Shown here piece after piece: positions 1 through 10,096 of a DNA stretch of 64,000 bases (position 1 is its first letter; each line of letters opens with the position of its first letter). The DNA comes from Anisodus tanguticus (taxonomy: Eukaryota > Streptophyta > Magnoliopsida > Solanales > Solanaceae). The position numbers were made by a program, and so were the translations under genes. Where the stretch lies: positions 45,551,243-45,615,242 of the forward strand of contig CM067556.1 in the NCBI GenBank assembly GCA_034509755.1. The letters are read 5' to 3'. The notes beneath the pieces are model-generated. The model did not search any database, was not told the DNA's origin, and saw nothing but the letters and a program-made list of their open reading frames with translations.

Positions 1-469
1 AGTAGAAGCCCACCATCTCTCAAACTTCCACTTCGGTGAGCCAACCTCTCACTGAGGCAGGCACACACGCTCGTACACTCGGTTTTCCCATTTATCCAAG
101 GCTAAGGCATACTTTTTAAAAGAATCATCTGGGATAAATCAAAATCCAATCTTTACAAATAAGGCCACAAAATACATCTAAATGCCTTGGGAAGCGGACC
201 AATAACTCAACTAAGACATAAATGACCCTCTGGAACTACCGGAAGCGACAGAACTCTGAAACAAACCCTTCTAGAAAAAAGTCAACTTTGAGTCAAACTA
301 ACCAACTGTAAGTTTCTAGTTTTGGGTTTTCATCTGGAACTAATACAAATGGACCTCGAGATATGTGCCACCCATCCCCGCACATCACAAACCCCACATA
401 GAGACCACGAGAAGGGTAAAATAGGCAAATAAGGGTATTTATCTAGAAACGACTGAATGAGTCATTACA
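1..469 (-). repeat. Partial gypsy LTR (5' portion of an LTR, minus strand)
   Basis: Read on the minus strand, this begins with TGTAATGACTC at 469 and continues with the same sequence that follows the LTR start at 20,085 and 34,281 (a shared stretch around ATGTGGGGTTTGTGAT and GGGTGG). It is cut off by the window edge. I read it as the 3' LTR of the non-coding minus-strand element whose internal part ends at 470. No coding content. Confidence 0.75.
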
Positions 470-2018
470 TCACATACCAATTAAACAAATGCTCATCCTC
501 GAACAGAGAGAAAGACTACACAAAAGTTGATGAGTAACTACAGAATCCCGTCATAACCTCAAGAAAGTCCCAACAGGTAAAAATAAAATGATAGCATCGC
601 TTGTCTACTTAATTAGTCATGACTCACCATTAACTTACGTCAACATCCTAAACTCTATTCCTTCATAGTCGAAATTCCTTTCACCGTTAACTCTCGAAAG
701 AAAGAACTGACTCTGCCCCAATACCTTGATTTGATCACAACCATACCTCTATCTGCATCCAATAAATTATTATGATATTACTAGTCTTCCTTCTCACTAT
801 CAATATCATCCTTTGCACTAACATTCCTTAGAACACACAATCCACACGTCACCAGCTTAATTTTCCTCAAGTCTCCAAATCACCATGATATAAGCATAAC
901 TACCGATTACCTTGCCGTACCAGATCTGTAGGAAATTAACTCATCACTATAAAGACTTCCCCTAACCATTTGTACCTCCTCAATATATACCAAGTACCCG
1001 TGAAACCCATTTAAACCGTCTGAATTGTTGTCACCTAAAGGATATCATCAATCCTACTTGCAGATTCAATGAGAACCGATAACACCATCAGACCTTCTTT
1101 CTGAATCGAAATCCATCGAACCCTTGTCGGTGGTTTACCAGAATACCATAAGTTTTCCTAGCAAGATCTATACCTTTGATTGTAACCTTCATGTTTCTCA
1201 ACTTTCACCTGATACACAAGTCTGATAGAACCCTATGAACTCTAAACATGTCGAATCTTCCTCGTACTCTCAACTTCCACCTTATCTTGCACAATTACCT
1301 CCAAGTCTTTACTCCCTGAAATACTCACTCGTGCTATTAATCAATAACGCTTCAACACAGTCTACCACCAGTCGCCAATCAAAGACCCCATAGAACATTC
1401 GTCATAACACTTAGTCAACTACTATAGACCTACTTCTTTGAGGGTACGAAACCAATTCACCCAGTTTGAAAGATGTGAAATAATGGTAACATAATCTACC
1501 TCTATCCCAAAAGGTTATGATTTTTCAAATCCAATCCATTACTATCTCGAAGGGGCACCTTACTTACTCCAAATTAGATCAACCACGAATGAGAATCCAT
1601 AACACCATCAGACTTTCTTTCTCAATCGAAATCCATCGAACCCTTGTCGGTGGTTTACCAGAATACCATAAGTTTTCCTAGCAAGCTCTATACCTTTGAT
1701 TGTAACCTTCATGTTTCTAAACTTCCACCTGATACAGAAGTCTGATAGGATCCCATGAACTCTAAACATGTCGAATCTTCCTTGTACTCTTTATTAACTC
1801 GCGAACAACTTTCAATATTTTGATGCAAAGCCTGCGACCTCATTTACTATGCCTCCACCCGTTGAGTCTCTAATAGTAAGACCTCACTATCTTTTATCAA
1901 TACAAAAGACATCAAAATTCCGCAACCCTCGTGCCTTACCGAATCCTAATGCATCTCCTATACGATCTATGCACCTTAATTTGTATAATTACCCTCAAGT
2001 CTTTACCACCTGAAATAC
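470..2018 (-). mobile_element. Non-coding internal region of a LARD-like gypsy derivative, part 1
   Basis: This is the PPT-side part of a minus-strand element. Directly inside the LTR edge lies the dyad and linker also found before other gypsy LTRs here (dyad at 490-505, then AATTGGTAT-type linker on the minus strand). I see no gag, protease, RT, RNase H, integrase or chromodomain similarity in any frame. The region contains a direct duplication: about 1,065-1,320 and 1,592-2,018 share long nearly identical stretches. The second copy continues after the inserted Tekay element at 10,097. Non-coding internal DNA between LTRs with a PBS is the definition of a LARD; assignment as non-autonomous is inference. 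Confidence 0.6.
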
Positions 2019-2023
2019 TCACT
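2019..2023. repeat. Target site duplication, left copy (TCACT)
   Basis: TCACT directly precedes the TG of the 5' LTR and is repeated exactly at 10,092-10,096 after the terminal CA of the 3' LTR. The same flank, uninterrupted, occurs at about 1,312-1,345 in the tandem duplicate, which confirms the insertion point. Confidence 0.92.
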
Positions 2024-2530
2024 TGTAAAGTCCTGTAAAAAAAAACAAAAAAACTAACAAAAACCGTCCCTAAAACCCCTCTCCCTCAACTTTTCCTTTC
2101 CCTCAACTTTTCCTTCCACTCCCTCACTTCCCAAAATTCATGCAACATGCACATCTATATAACTATTCACACACACACATCAAAAAGGGAAATACAAAAA
2201 AAACAGCAAATCAGAAACAAAACAAAGAGACGAAAAAAAAAAGATTAAAGAGAGCAATTAAGGAGTTCCAAAAAGGTTTGGTTGAAGTTGAGGTTTTGTT
2301 CGTGGTTACGAAGCAACAAAGATGAGTTTTCTCACTCAAAGTTCTTAGTAAAATCCTTTATTTTTAAGTTACAATACATGTTAGAATATAATCCGGTTAT
2401 TGAAAGAATGAGCATGAGATTTATGATTGTTTAATAGCTAGTTTTGATTGTGCAATTGTAATCTGTTATATTGGGCTATACTTGTTATAATTGGATGAAA
2501 TTTTACAGAGTTGTACATCTTTCTTTTATG

Positions 2531-2945
2531 GTCAGTTTGAGACTTTACGGGGATAATTATGACGTACGGTTTGAGAGTTATCGCTGTTTAAACATTCTTC
2601 CTCGGATCAACCGAAATCTGGAAGGGCAGAATGTATAACGTAAAAACTGTACAAATAGGTAATGAATATGAAATATTGTGACGAATAAAAGTTATAGATT
2701 ACTCTGTCCTCGACAGTTTGATACTTTACGGGGATAAATCCGACTTACGGTTTGAGAGTTATCACTGTTTAAACATTCTGCCTCGGATCAACCGAAATCT
2801 GGAAGGGCAGAATATATAACGTACAAACTGTACAAATCGGTAATGAATATGAAAGCTTGTGCTGAATAAAAGTTATAGATTACTCTATCCTCGACAGTTT
2901 GAGACTTTACGGGGATAAATCCGACTTATGGTTTGAGAGTTGTAA
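2531..2945 (+). repeat. 181-bp tandem repeat in 5' LTR (2.3 units)
   Basis: Units start at 2,531, 2,712 and 2,893, each with the pattern CAGTTTGAGACTTTACGGGG (GATAC in the second), so the period is exactly 181 bp. The third unit is partial and runs into unique LTR sequence. The same array, same phase and period, is in the 3' LTR from 8,687. Confidence 0.9.
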
Positions 2946-3031
2946 CCCTTACAATTGGAAAGGGCGAAATATTGAAGGAAGGAAATATTATTTGAGCCTT
3001 TTGAACATATGACATATTTATACAAAAACAT

Positions 3032-3278
3032 AAATGCATTGGATCGGGTTGCACGACCGCAACAAATATATAAGTGCATTGGATCGGGTTGCACGGACCG
3101 CAACAAATACATAAATGCATTGGATCGGGTTGCACGGACCGCAACAAATATATATAAATGCATTGGATCGGGTTGCACGTACCGCAACAAATATATAAAT
3201 GCACTGGATCGGGTTGCACGTACCGCAACAAATATATAAATGCACTGGATCGGGTTGCACGTACCGCAACAAATGCAT
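3032..3278 (+). repeat. 41-bp tandem repeat in 5' LTR (6 units)
   Basis: Six units of about 41 bp, each holding GGATCGGGTTGCACG followed by ACCGCAAC. GTTGC and GCAAC form an inverted repeat 7 nt apart in every unit, so the array is a row of small dyads. Unit-to-unit variation is confined to a few positions (GCATT/GCACT, ACGGACC/ACGTACC) and the AT-rich linker. Confidence 0.92.
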
Positions 3279-3502
3279 AATATGTTATATGGGAAAAAGT
3301 AGGAGTACTGATTAAACTAAGTTGTTTTTTTTTTAGACGAGTGGGGAGAAAATTTTGCACGTGAATATTTATTGATTTATTTGATAAAAGGGTTGTAATC
3401 TGTTTATTTCAACATGCTTATTATTTTTTTATAATGTGATTGTAATTAAAAATATTGTGAGGTTACCTTGGACTGTAAGGTGAGATTCCCACTCAGCCCC
3501 GG

Positions 3503-3775
3503 ATGGTAGGGCTGACTCTTTTATTTAACATTTTTCAGGAAGGCGCGATAGAGGAAACGCTCCGCAAGAGGGCTAGCGATCGTCCGCATGACCTCATCGT
3601 ACCACCAATCCATTATTTCGGATTTGGTGAAAGTTACTCTAGACTAAGTTTGTTTAAAGAATTAAGTTTTATTATCTCGGGGAATGCCCCACATGAGATT
3701 GTTCTTCGTAAACCTCAAATTGATTATTATATATATTATTTCCGCAAATACCTGTCTAATTTAGGAAGAAAATGA
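3503..3775 (+). other. 90-codon open frame inside 5' LTR
   Basis: An open frame of 90 codons between the repeat arrays and the LTR end. The product would be basic and aromatic-rich with no motif I recognise. The homologous frame at 9,735-10,007 in the 3' LTR is also open, with two amino-acid differences (L/P near position 4, G/E near 38). High LTR identity alone could explain this, so it is not called a gene. Confidence 0.3.
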
Positions 3776-3862
3776 AGTAAATGGTTTGCCTGGAAAGGGA
3801 TAGTTTTCCAGGTGCCATCACGTCCTAAAGAAAGACTAGAGAAAAGTCGTGGCGTGACAAGT

Positions 3863-3874
3863 TGGTATCAAATC
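3863..3874 (+). other. Primer binding site (initiator tRNA-Met type)
   Basis: TGGTATCAAATC lies 3 nt inside the 5' LTR end. The first nine bases match the usual plant PBS TGGTATCAGAGC complementary to the 3' end of initiator tRNA-Met; the distal bases have diverged. Confidence 0.85.
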
Positions 3875-4059
3875 TAAACCAAGTTAAGAGATCTTAGGAA
3901 CTTTATTTGAGTTGGGTGTTTGAACGATTACTTATTGCGATGGTGTGCGCGCCACCTTAGTAATAAGTGAACGGAATAACATCCTAAACAGTTTCCCTTC
4001 TTTCATACTCTTCTCGTGTCTATCTTGAGTCTTTTTAAAGACTTGGTTCTTGTACTACC

Positions 4060-4773
4060 TCCTTCAAAAGATTATGGAAGGGGATTGTGCAACGGTAAAC
4101 TGTAGAAGAAATCATTCCCCGATGTCACCATCGATGACGTGGGGGGAGTTCAGAGTCGTATTCATTGAAAAATACATGCCTAACACCTGAAAAGATGCGC
4201 TCAGGCGTGAGTTTGAATAGTTGAAACAAGGAGACTGCAGTGTGCAAACGATACCTAGTTCATGCGATTGTTGGCATACAACGCACACAGTATTCCTACG
4301 GAAATTGAGAAGGTCAAAATATTTGTTGAGAGTTTAAACTCGAACTTGACAGGGAAGGTAGTGGCATTAGCCCATGATCGGACTTACCTTCAGATCGTCG
4401 GCATGGCAATAAGGGTAGAAGGTTTTGCTAAAGCAAAAAAGAGAGTATTCGCAGAAGAGGTTTCAATCGACGGGATCCTTTAATCAAAATCAAAACCAGA
4501 GGCAAGAAAGTAGTAGGGGTTCGTCAAAACCGAACCAGTCAGTAGGCCAGTCTCATTTCAGGCCTCATGGGTATAGATGGGTCAATCATCAAGGTGGCAA
4601 GGTCAAGGCCACCGGCCACGACACGAGGAGGTGACAACCCGGTTTGTAAGGTTTGTCGGAAGAAACATATTGGAGAATGTTGGTTCTCACCAAAAGGATG
4701 TTACAACTGTGGAGAACCAGGCCACCATGCCAGGGATTGCAAGAGGAGAGTCCAAACTCAATTTTCTCATTAG
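4060..4773 (+). pseudogene. gag: gag remnant with two zinc knuckles (family A)
   Basis: Structural Gag of a gypsy element, now broken. Around 4,130-4,260 one frame resembles the retrotransposon Gag domain (W.EFR..F.EKYMP) but contains stops. From 4,262 a second frame continues (IPTEIEKVK, then GLN-type FVESLN). At about 4,640-4,773 a third frame gives the basic nucleocapsid tail with a first knuckle CKVCRKKHIGEC and a second, canonical CX2CX4HX4C knuckle CYNCGEPGHHARDC at 4,699-4,740. The N-terminal half of a normal Gag is absent: only about 0.9 kb separates PBS and knuckle, where a full Tekay-type Gag would need clearly more. Frameshifts and stops make it a pseudogene. Confidence 0.85.
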
Positions 4774-5062
4774 AAGTGAATGGCAGAGGAACAATAGTAA
4801 ATCTAGTACTACTTGATATGGTAGATTTTGACATCATTTTGGGTATGGATTGGTTGTCAGCATGTTATGCCATGTTAGATTGCCGGCGAAAGATAGAGTT
4901 ATCTTTTCCCGGGGAACCAGAAGTTGTTACAAAGGGTAAGATTGGAATATCCTCAAGTCAGCTTATTTCCTATCTTAGGGCTCAAAAGTTATTAAGAAGT
5001 CACAAAGTGGAGTACGCATATCTGGCTAATATAGTAGATACCCAAAAAAAGAATCCCCAGCG
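4745..5062 (+). pseudogene. pol: Protease C-terminal remnant (family A)
   Basis: Retroviral-type aspartic protease, C-terminal half only. FDIILGMDWLS and the following DCRRKIELSFPG (from 4,818) match the end of the gypsy protease domain. The N-terminal half that should carry the catalytic D-S/T-G triad is missing: the frame jumps from just after the Gag knuckle (about 4,745-4,790) to the flap/C-terminal part. A small internal deletion is the simplest explanation. The linker then runs to the RT start near 5,063. Confidence 0.8.
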
Positions 5063-6585
5063 GTGCAAGATGTCCCTATTGTTCGAAATTTTCCGGAGGT
5101 TTTTCCTGAAGATCTTCCAGGCCTTCCTCCGGATAGAGAAGTGGAGTTCGCTATAGAGTTAATTCCGGGTACAAGACCTATTTCTATTCCTCCATATCGA
5201 ATGGCCCCAGCTAAATTGAGAGAGTTAAAAGAACAGTTGAAGGATCTTCTGGATAAAGGTTTTATAAGGCCTAGTGTTTCCCCCTGGGGTGCACCAGTCC
5301 TTTTTGTAAAGAAGAAAGATGGATCGCTCCGAATGTGCATTGATTATCGACAACTCAATAAGGTCACGATCAAGAACCGATACCCATTACCAAGAATTGA
5401 TGATCTTTTTGACCAACTTCAAGGAGCCAGTTATTTTTCCAAGATTGATCTTCGTTCAGGATATCACCAGCTGAAAATAAATCTGGATGATATATCTAAA
5501 ACAACGTTTAGAATCCGATATGGTCATTATGAGTTCTTGGTCATGTCTTTCGGGTTAACCAATGCTCCAACAGCTTTTATGGATCTCATGAACAGAATCT
5601 TCAAACCATTCTTAGATTTGTTCGTGATTGTATTCATAGATGATATCCTAATTTACAGCAAGAGTGTTGAAGAACATGAAGAACATCTGAGGGTAGTGCT
5701 TCAAACCTTGAAACAAGAGAGACTGTACACTAAATTTTCAAAGTGTGAATTTTGGTTGGAAAAGTATCCTTCTTGGGCCATGTTGTGCCAAGGGATGGAA
5801 TTATGGTAGACCCCCAAAAGATAGAGGCAGTGAAGAACTGGCCAAAACCTACCACTCCGACAGAAGTTAGGAGTTTCTTGGGTTTGGCTGGGTATTATAG
5901 AATATTTGTAGAAGGTTTTTCTAGTCTTGCTGCTCCTTTGACCCGATTGACTCAAAAAGCGATTAAGTATCAGTGGTCAGATGCATGTGAAACAAGTTTT
6001 CAGAAACTGAAGGAGTTGTTGACTACTGCACCAGTCCTAACCTTACCATCGGGACAAGAAGGGTTCACAGTCTATTGTGATGCCTCTAGGGTTAGGTTAG
6101 GATGTGTCTTGATGCAATTTGGAAAAGTTATTGCGTATGCATCTCGATAATTGAAGATACATGAGAAGAAATATCCAACTCATGACTTGGAATTGGCCGC
6201 GGTAGTGTTTGCCTTACGAATATGGAGACACTATTTGTATGAGGTGCATGTAGATATATTTACAGATCATAAGAGTTTGCAGTACATAACCACGCAAAAG
6301 GATTTGAATCTCCGACAACGAAGATGGTTAGAGTTGCTTAAGGATTATGACCTTAGCATTCTTTACCATCCTGGAAAAGCTAACGTGGTGGCTAATGCAC
6401 CCAGTAGGAGATCAATGGGCAGTTTGGCCCACTTAGAAATACAAAAGAGAGGTATTGTTCGTGAGGTACAAAAATTGGGAAACTTTGGGGTTAGTTTAAC
6501 TGAGGTCGGCAAAGGCAGGGTGGTTATGCATGATACTTCTCGGTCTGCCTTAGCTTCGGAAATAAAATAAAGTCAGTTTGAGGAT
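5063..6585 (+). pseudogene. pol: Reverse transcriptase and RNase H region of pol (family A)
   Basis: RNA-dependent DNA polymerase followed by RNase H. Visible RT landmarks in order: FPEVFPEDLPGLPP linker (5,090), WGAPVLFVKKKDG, IDYRQLNKVT, DLRSGYHQLKI, SFGLTNAPTAFM, and the catalytic FIDDIL with both aspartates at 5,639-5,644. A frameshift near 5,755-5,765 moves the thumb (SFLGHVV) to another frame, which continues to 6,150. RNase H shows YCDAS, DLELAAV and FTDHKSLQY, but the final motif reads NVVANA, where AAT at 6,394-6,396 replaces the expected Asp codon. In-frame TAA stops sit at 6,148 (expected Gln of the SRQLK motif) and 6,568. RT-to-RH order and length are normal apart from these lesions. 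Confidence 0.93.
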
Positions 6586-7973
6586 ATGAAATTTGTTGGG
6601 TTTCAGGAGAAGATTCAACGAGGAAAACCTTCACAGTTTACATTAGGGGACAATGACGATACCCTTCGGTATAAAGGTAGGTTATGTGTTCCTAAGGTGA
6701 GGGAACTAAGAAAGAAGATCTTGTATGAGGATCACAACACCAAGTATTCCATTCATCCAGAATCAACAAAAATGTATCATGATCTCAAGGCAAATTACTG
6801 GTGGAAAGGAATGAAGAGAGATATTGCAGAGTTTGTCGGAAGATGTCTTACGTGTCAACAGGTGAAAGCCGAACATCAAAAACCCGGTGGCCTACTTCAG
6901 GACATTGGCGTCCCCATGTGGAAATGGGAGGCGATTCATATGAATTTTGTGACCGGTCTACCAAAAACACGAGAAGGTTATGATTCTATATGGGTGATTG
7001 TAGATCGACTTACAAAGTCAACCCATTTCCTACCAGTCAAGACTACATATCGGGCACTGCAGTATGCACAAATTTATTTGAAAGAAATAGTGAGGTTACA
7101 CGGGATTCCATTGCAAATTATTTCGGATAGGGGTTCCCAGTTCACCTCACACTTTTGGAAAATTTTCCAGCAGGGTCTCGGGACAAAGGTCAAGTTGAGT
7201 ACGGCTTTCCATCCGCAAACCGACGGACAAGCTGAACGAACAATTCAAACATTGGAGGACATGCTGCGGTCTTGTGTGTTGGACTTCCAGGGAAACTGGT
7301 TATTATGTCTAATTGAGTTCTCCTATAACAATAGTTTTCATGCTAGTATACATATGGCTCCGTTCGAAGCATTGTATGGGCGAAAATGTAGATCTCCACT
7401 TGGGTGGTTCGGGGTGGGCGAAACACTAATGTTCGGACCTGAAGTCATTCAAGAAACAAATGATAAAGTTCAAATAATTCGGGAGCGGATCAAGATAGCT
7501 CATAGCCGCCATAAGTCTTATGCGGATCATCGCTAAAGAGATCTCGAATTTTAAGAAGGGGAGAAAGTGTTTTAAAAGTCTCTCCAATGAAGGGAGTGAT
7601 GCGATTTGGCAAGAAAGGAAAATTGAGCCCAAGGTTTATTGGACCATATGAGATCTTACGAAGAGTGGGAAATGTGGTTTACGAACTAGCCCTTCCACAA
7701 GAATTAGAAGCGGTGCATCCGGTGTTTCATGTGTCAATGTTACGAAAATACTTACATGATCCAAGTCACGTCATCCAACCCCAAGAAATAGTCCTGAATG
7801 AAGAGCTTCAATATGAAGAAATGCTGGTAGAAATACTGGATAGTCAGATTAAACGTCTTAGGAATAAAGATATTGTATCCGTGAAGGTCCTATGGGGAAA
7901 TCACTCCACAAAAGAAGCAACCTGGGAAGCCGAAGACGCGATGAAAATCAAATATCCTTTCCTGTTTGAGTAA
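6586..7973 (+). pseudogene. pol: Integrase and chromodomain region of pol (family A)
   Basis: Integrase that would join the cDNA to host DNA. The HHCC zinc finger is intact (H...H in SIHPESTKMYH, then CLTCQQ near 6,845). The DDE core has D2 at 7,126-7,128 (SDRGSQF) and E at 7,234-7,236 (GQAERT), with 35 residues between them as usual, but D1 is Asn (AAT at 6,943-6,945 in HMNFVTG). GPY-type features follow. A TAA near 7,534 and loss of one base near 7,570 split the C-terminus into 7,587-7,973, which holds VHPVFHVSML and a chromodomain-like end (VKVLWGNH, ATWEAEDAM). Chromodomains of this group are thought to steer insertion to heterochromatin. Predicted inactive. Confidence 0.93.
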
Positions 7974-7991
7974 GGTAATAAAATGTGTTTA

Positions 7992-8203
7992 GTTATGTTT
8001 CATGTGTGTGCAGTTTGTGTGTATATGTGCATGTGTTACGACCTTATTCACATTCGAGGCCGAATGTTGTTTAAGGAGGGGAGAATGTAAAGTCTTAGAA
8101 GTTGTGTTTCATGTGTGTGCAGTTTGCATGTCTATGTGCATGGGTTATGACCTTATTCACATTCGAGGACGAATGTTGTTTAAGGAGGGGAGAATGTAAA
8201 GTC
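7992..8203 (+). repeat. 109-bp tandem duplication containing dyad, PPT and LTR start
   Basis: Two copies 109 bp apart. Each has GTTTCATGTGTGTGCAG, a CATTCGAGG-NCGAATG dyad (8,051 and 8,160), a purine tract and TGTAAAGTC. The first copy thus carries a decoy PPT at 8,073-8,085 and nine bases of LTR start (8,086-8,094). Only the second copy runs into a real LTR. Confidence 0.88.
8182..8194 (+). other. Polypurine tract next to 3' LTR (family A)
   Basis: AAGGAGGGGAGAA ends exactly at the TG of the 3' LTR, the usual place for plus-strand priming. An identical tract lies 109 bp upstream. Confidence 0.9.
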
Positions 8204-10091
8204 CTGTAAAAAAAAAAAACAAACAAACAAACAAAAAACGTCCCTAAAACCCCTCTCCCTCAACTTTTCCTTCCACTCCCTCACTTCCCAAAATTCATGC
8301 AACATGCACATCTATATAACTATTCACACACACACATCAAAAAGGGAAATACAAAAAAAATAGCAAATCAGAAACAAAACAAAGAGAGGAAAAAAAAAAG
8401 ATTAAAGAGAGCAATTAAGGAGTTCCAAAAGGTTTGGTTGAAGTTGAGGTTTTGTTCGTGGTTACGAAGCAAAAAAGGTGAGTTTTCTCACTCAAAGTTC
8501 TTAGTAAAATCCTTTATTTTTAAGTTACAATACATGTTAGAATATAATCTGCTTATTGAAAGAATGAGCATGAAATTTATGATTGTTTAATAACTAGTTT
8601 GGATTGTGCAATTGTAATCTGTTATACTGGTCTATACTTGTTATAATTGGATAAAATTTTACATAGTTGTACATATTTCTGTTACGGTCAGTTTGAGACT
8701 TTACGGGGATAATTATGACCAACGGTTTGAGAGTTATCGCTGTTTAAACATTCTGCCTCGGATCAACCGAAATCTGGAAGGGCAGAATGTATAACGTAAA
8801 AACTGTACAAATAGGTAATGAATATGAAATATTGTGACGAATAAAAGTTATATATTACTCTGTCCTCGACAGTTTGATACTTTACGGGGATAAATCCGAT
8901 TTACGGTTTGAGAGTTATCGCTATTTAAACATTCTGCCTCGGATCAACCGAAATCTGGAAGGGCAGAATGTATAACGTAAAAATTGTACAAATCGGTAAT
9001 GAATATGAAAGCTTGTGGTGAATAAAAGTTATAGATTACTCTGTCCTCGACAGTTTGACACTTTAAGGGGGTAAATCCGACTTACGATTTGAGAGTTGTA
9101 ACCCTTACTAGTGGAAAGGGCAAATATTGAAGGAAGAAAATACTATTTGAGCCTTTTGAACATATGACATATTTATACAAATACATAAATGCATTGGATC
9201 GGGTTTCACGAACCGCAACAAATATATATAAATGCATTGGATCGGGTTGCACGACCGCAACAAATATATAAGTGCATTGGATCGGGTTGCACGGACCGCA
9301 ACAAATAAGTACATTGGATCGGGTTGCACGTACCGCAACAAATACATAAATGCATTGGATCGGGTTGCACGGACCGCAACAAATATATATAAATGCATTG
9401 GATCGGGTTGCACGTACCGCAACAAATATATAAATGCACTGGATCGGGTTGCACGTACCGCAACAAATATATAAATGCACTGGATCGGGTTGCACGTACC
9501 GCAACAAATGCATAATATGTTATATGGGAAAAAGTAGGAGTACTGATTAAACTAAGTTGTTTTTTTTTTAGACGAGTGGGGAGAAAATTTTGCACGTGAA
9601 TATTTATTGATTTATTTGATAAAAGGGTTGTAATCTGTTTATTTCAACATGCTTATTATTTTTTTATAATGTGATTGTAATTAAAAATATTGTGAGGTTA
9701 CCTTTTGTAAGGTGAGATTCCCACTCGGCCCCGGATGGTAGGGCCGACTCTTTTATTTAACATTTTTCAGGAAGGCGCGATAGAGGAAACGCTCCGCAAG
9801 AGGGCTAGCGATCGTCCGCATGACCTCATCGTACCACCAATCCATTATTTCGAATTTGGTGAAAGTTACTCTAGACTAAGTTTGTTTAAAGAATTAAGTT
9901 TTATTATCTCGGGGAATGCCCCACATGAGATTGTTCTTCGTAAACCTCAAATTGATTATTATATATATTATTTCCGCAAATACCTGTCTAATTTAGGAAG
10001 AAAATGAAGTAAATGGTTCGCCTGGAAAGGGATAGTTGTCCAAGTGCCATCACGTCCTAAAAAAAGACTTGAGGAAAGTCGGGGCGTGACA
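8195..10091 (+). repeat. 3' LTR of family A Tekay element
   Basis: 1,897 bp, TGTAAAGTCC to CGTGACA, followed by TSD TCACT. Same internal order as the 5' LTR: 181-bp repeats starting at 8,687, 8,868 and 9,049 (third partial), then eight 41-bp units at 9,187-9,513, then the 90-codon frame 9,735-10,007. The first 41-bp unit carries GTTTCACG and the fourth is shortened, changes not seen in the 5' LTR. Confidence 0.93.
9187..9513 (+). repeat. 41-bp tandem repeat in 3' LTR (8 units)
   Basis: Eight units with the GTTGC-7 nt-GCAAC dyad, against six in the 5' LTR. The last units are the same type in both arrays (GCACT variants at the distal end), so the gain or loss occurred at the proximal side or in the middle. 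Confidence 0.92.
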
Positions 10092-10096
10092 TCACT
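10092..10096. repeat. Target site duplication, right copy (TCACT)
   Basis: Exact repeat of 2,019-2,023 directly after the 3' LTR; host sequence then resumes as CGTGCTATTAATC, matching the uninterrupted duplicate near 1,327. Confidence 0.92.

Larger units (their letters stand above)
2024..3859 (+). repeat. 5' LTR of family A Tekay element
   Basis: Begins TGTAAAGTCC and ends CGTGACA. It contains, in order: a purine-rich A-tract leader, a possible TATA-like CTATATAAC near 2,154, a 181-bp tandem repeat (2,531-2,945), a 41-bp tandem repeat of six units (3,032-3,278), and a 90-codon open frame at 3,503-3,775. Compared with the 3' LTR it has one extra copy of a 17-bp CT-rich unit near 2,089-2,120 and two fewer 41-bp units. 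The 61 bp net length difference is close to what those changes predict. Confidence 0.93.
2024..10091 (+). mobile_element. Full-length Ty3/gypsy Tekay/Del-type chromovirus (family A), defective
   Basis: An 8.07-kb LTR retrotransposon with all structural landmarks: TG...CA LTRs of 1,836 and 1,897 bp, 5-bp TSD, PBS next to the 5' LTR, PPT next to the 3' LTR, and gag-PR-RT-RNaseH-INT-chromodomain order. RT (DD in FIDDI), an HHCC integrase and a C-terminal WEAEDAM-type chromodomain place it in the Tekay/Del group of chromoviruses. It cannot be autonomous: gag is broken, the protease active-site half is missing, pol has two frameshifts and several stops, and two catalytic aspartates are asparagine. 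It is nested in the non-coding element spanning 470-12,006. The LTRs differ mainly by repeat copy number and scattered substitutions, so insertion looks comparatively recent. Confidence 0.93.

Noticed and set aside
3032..3278. CRISPR-like appearance of regularly spaced repeats
   Set aside because: Repeats are directly adjacent with no unique spacers, inside a plant LTR; CRISPR does not apply.
2885..3360. Several overlapping frames on both strands of the 41-bp array (also 9,082-9,595), some over 140 codons with a repeating CNPIQCIY pattern
   Set aside because: They are readings of a tandem DNA repeat; several frames are open at once on both strands, and they change with unit number. No sign of a real protein.
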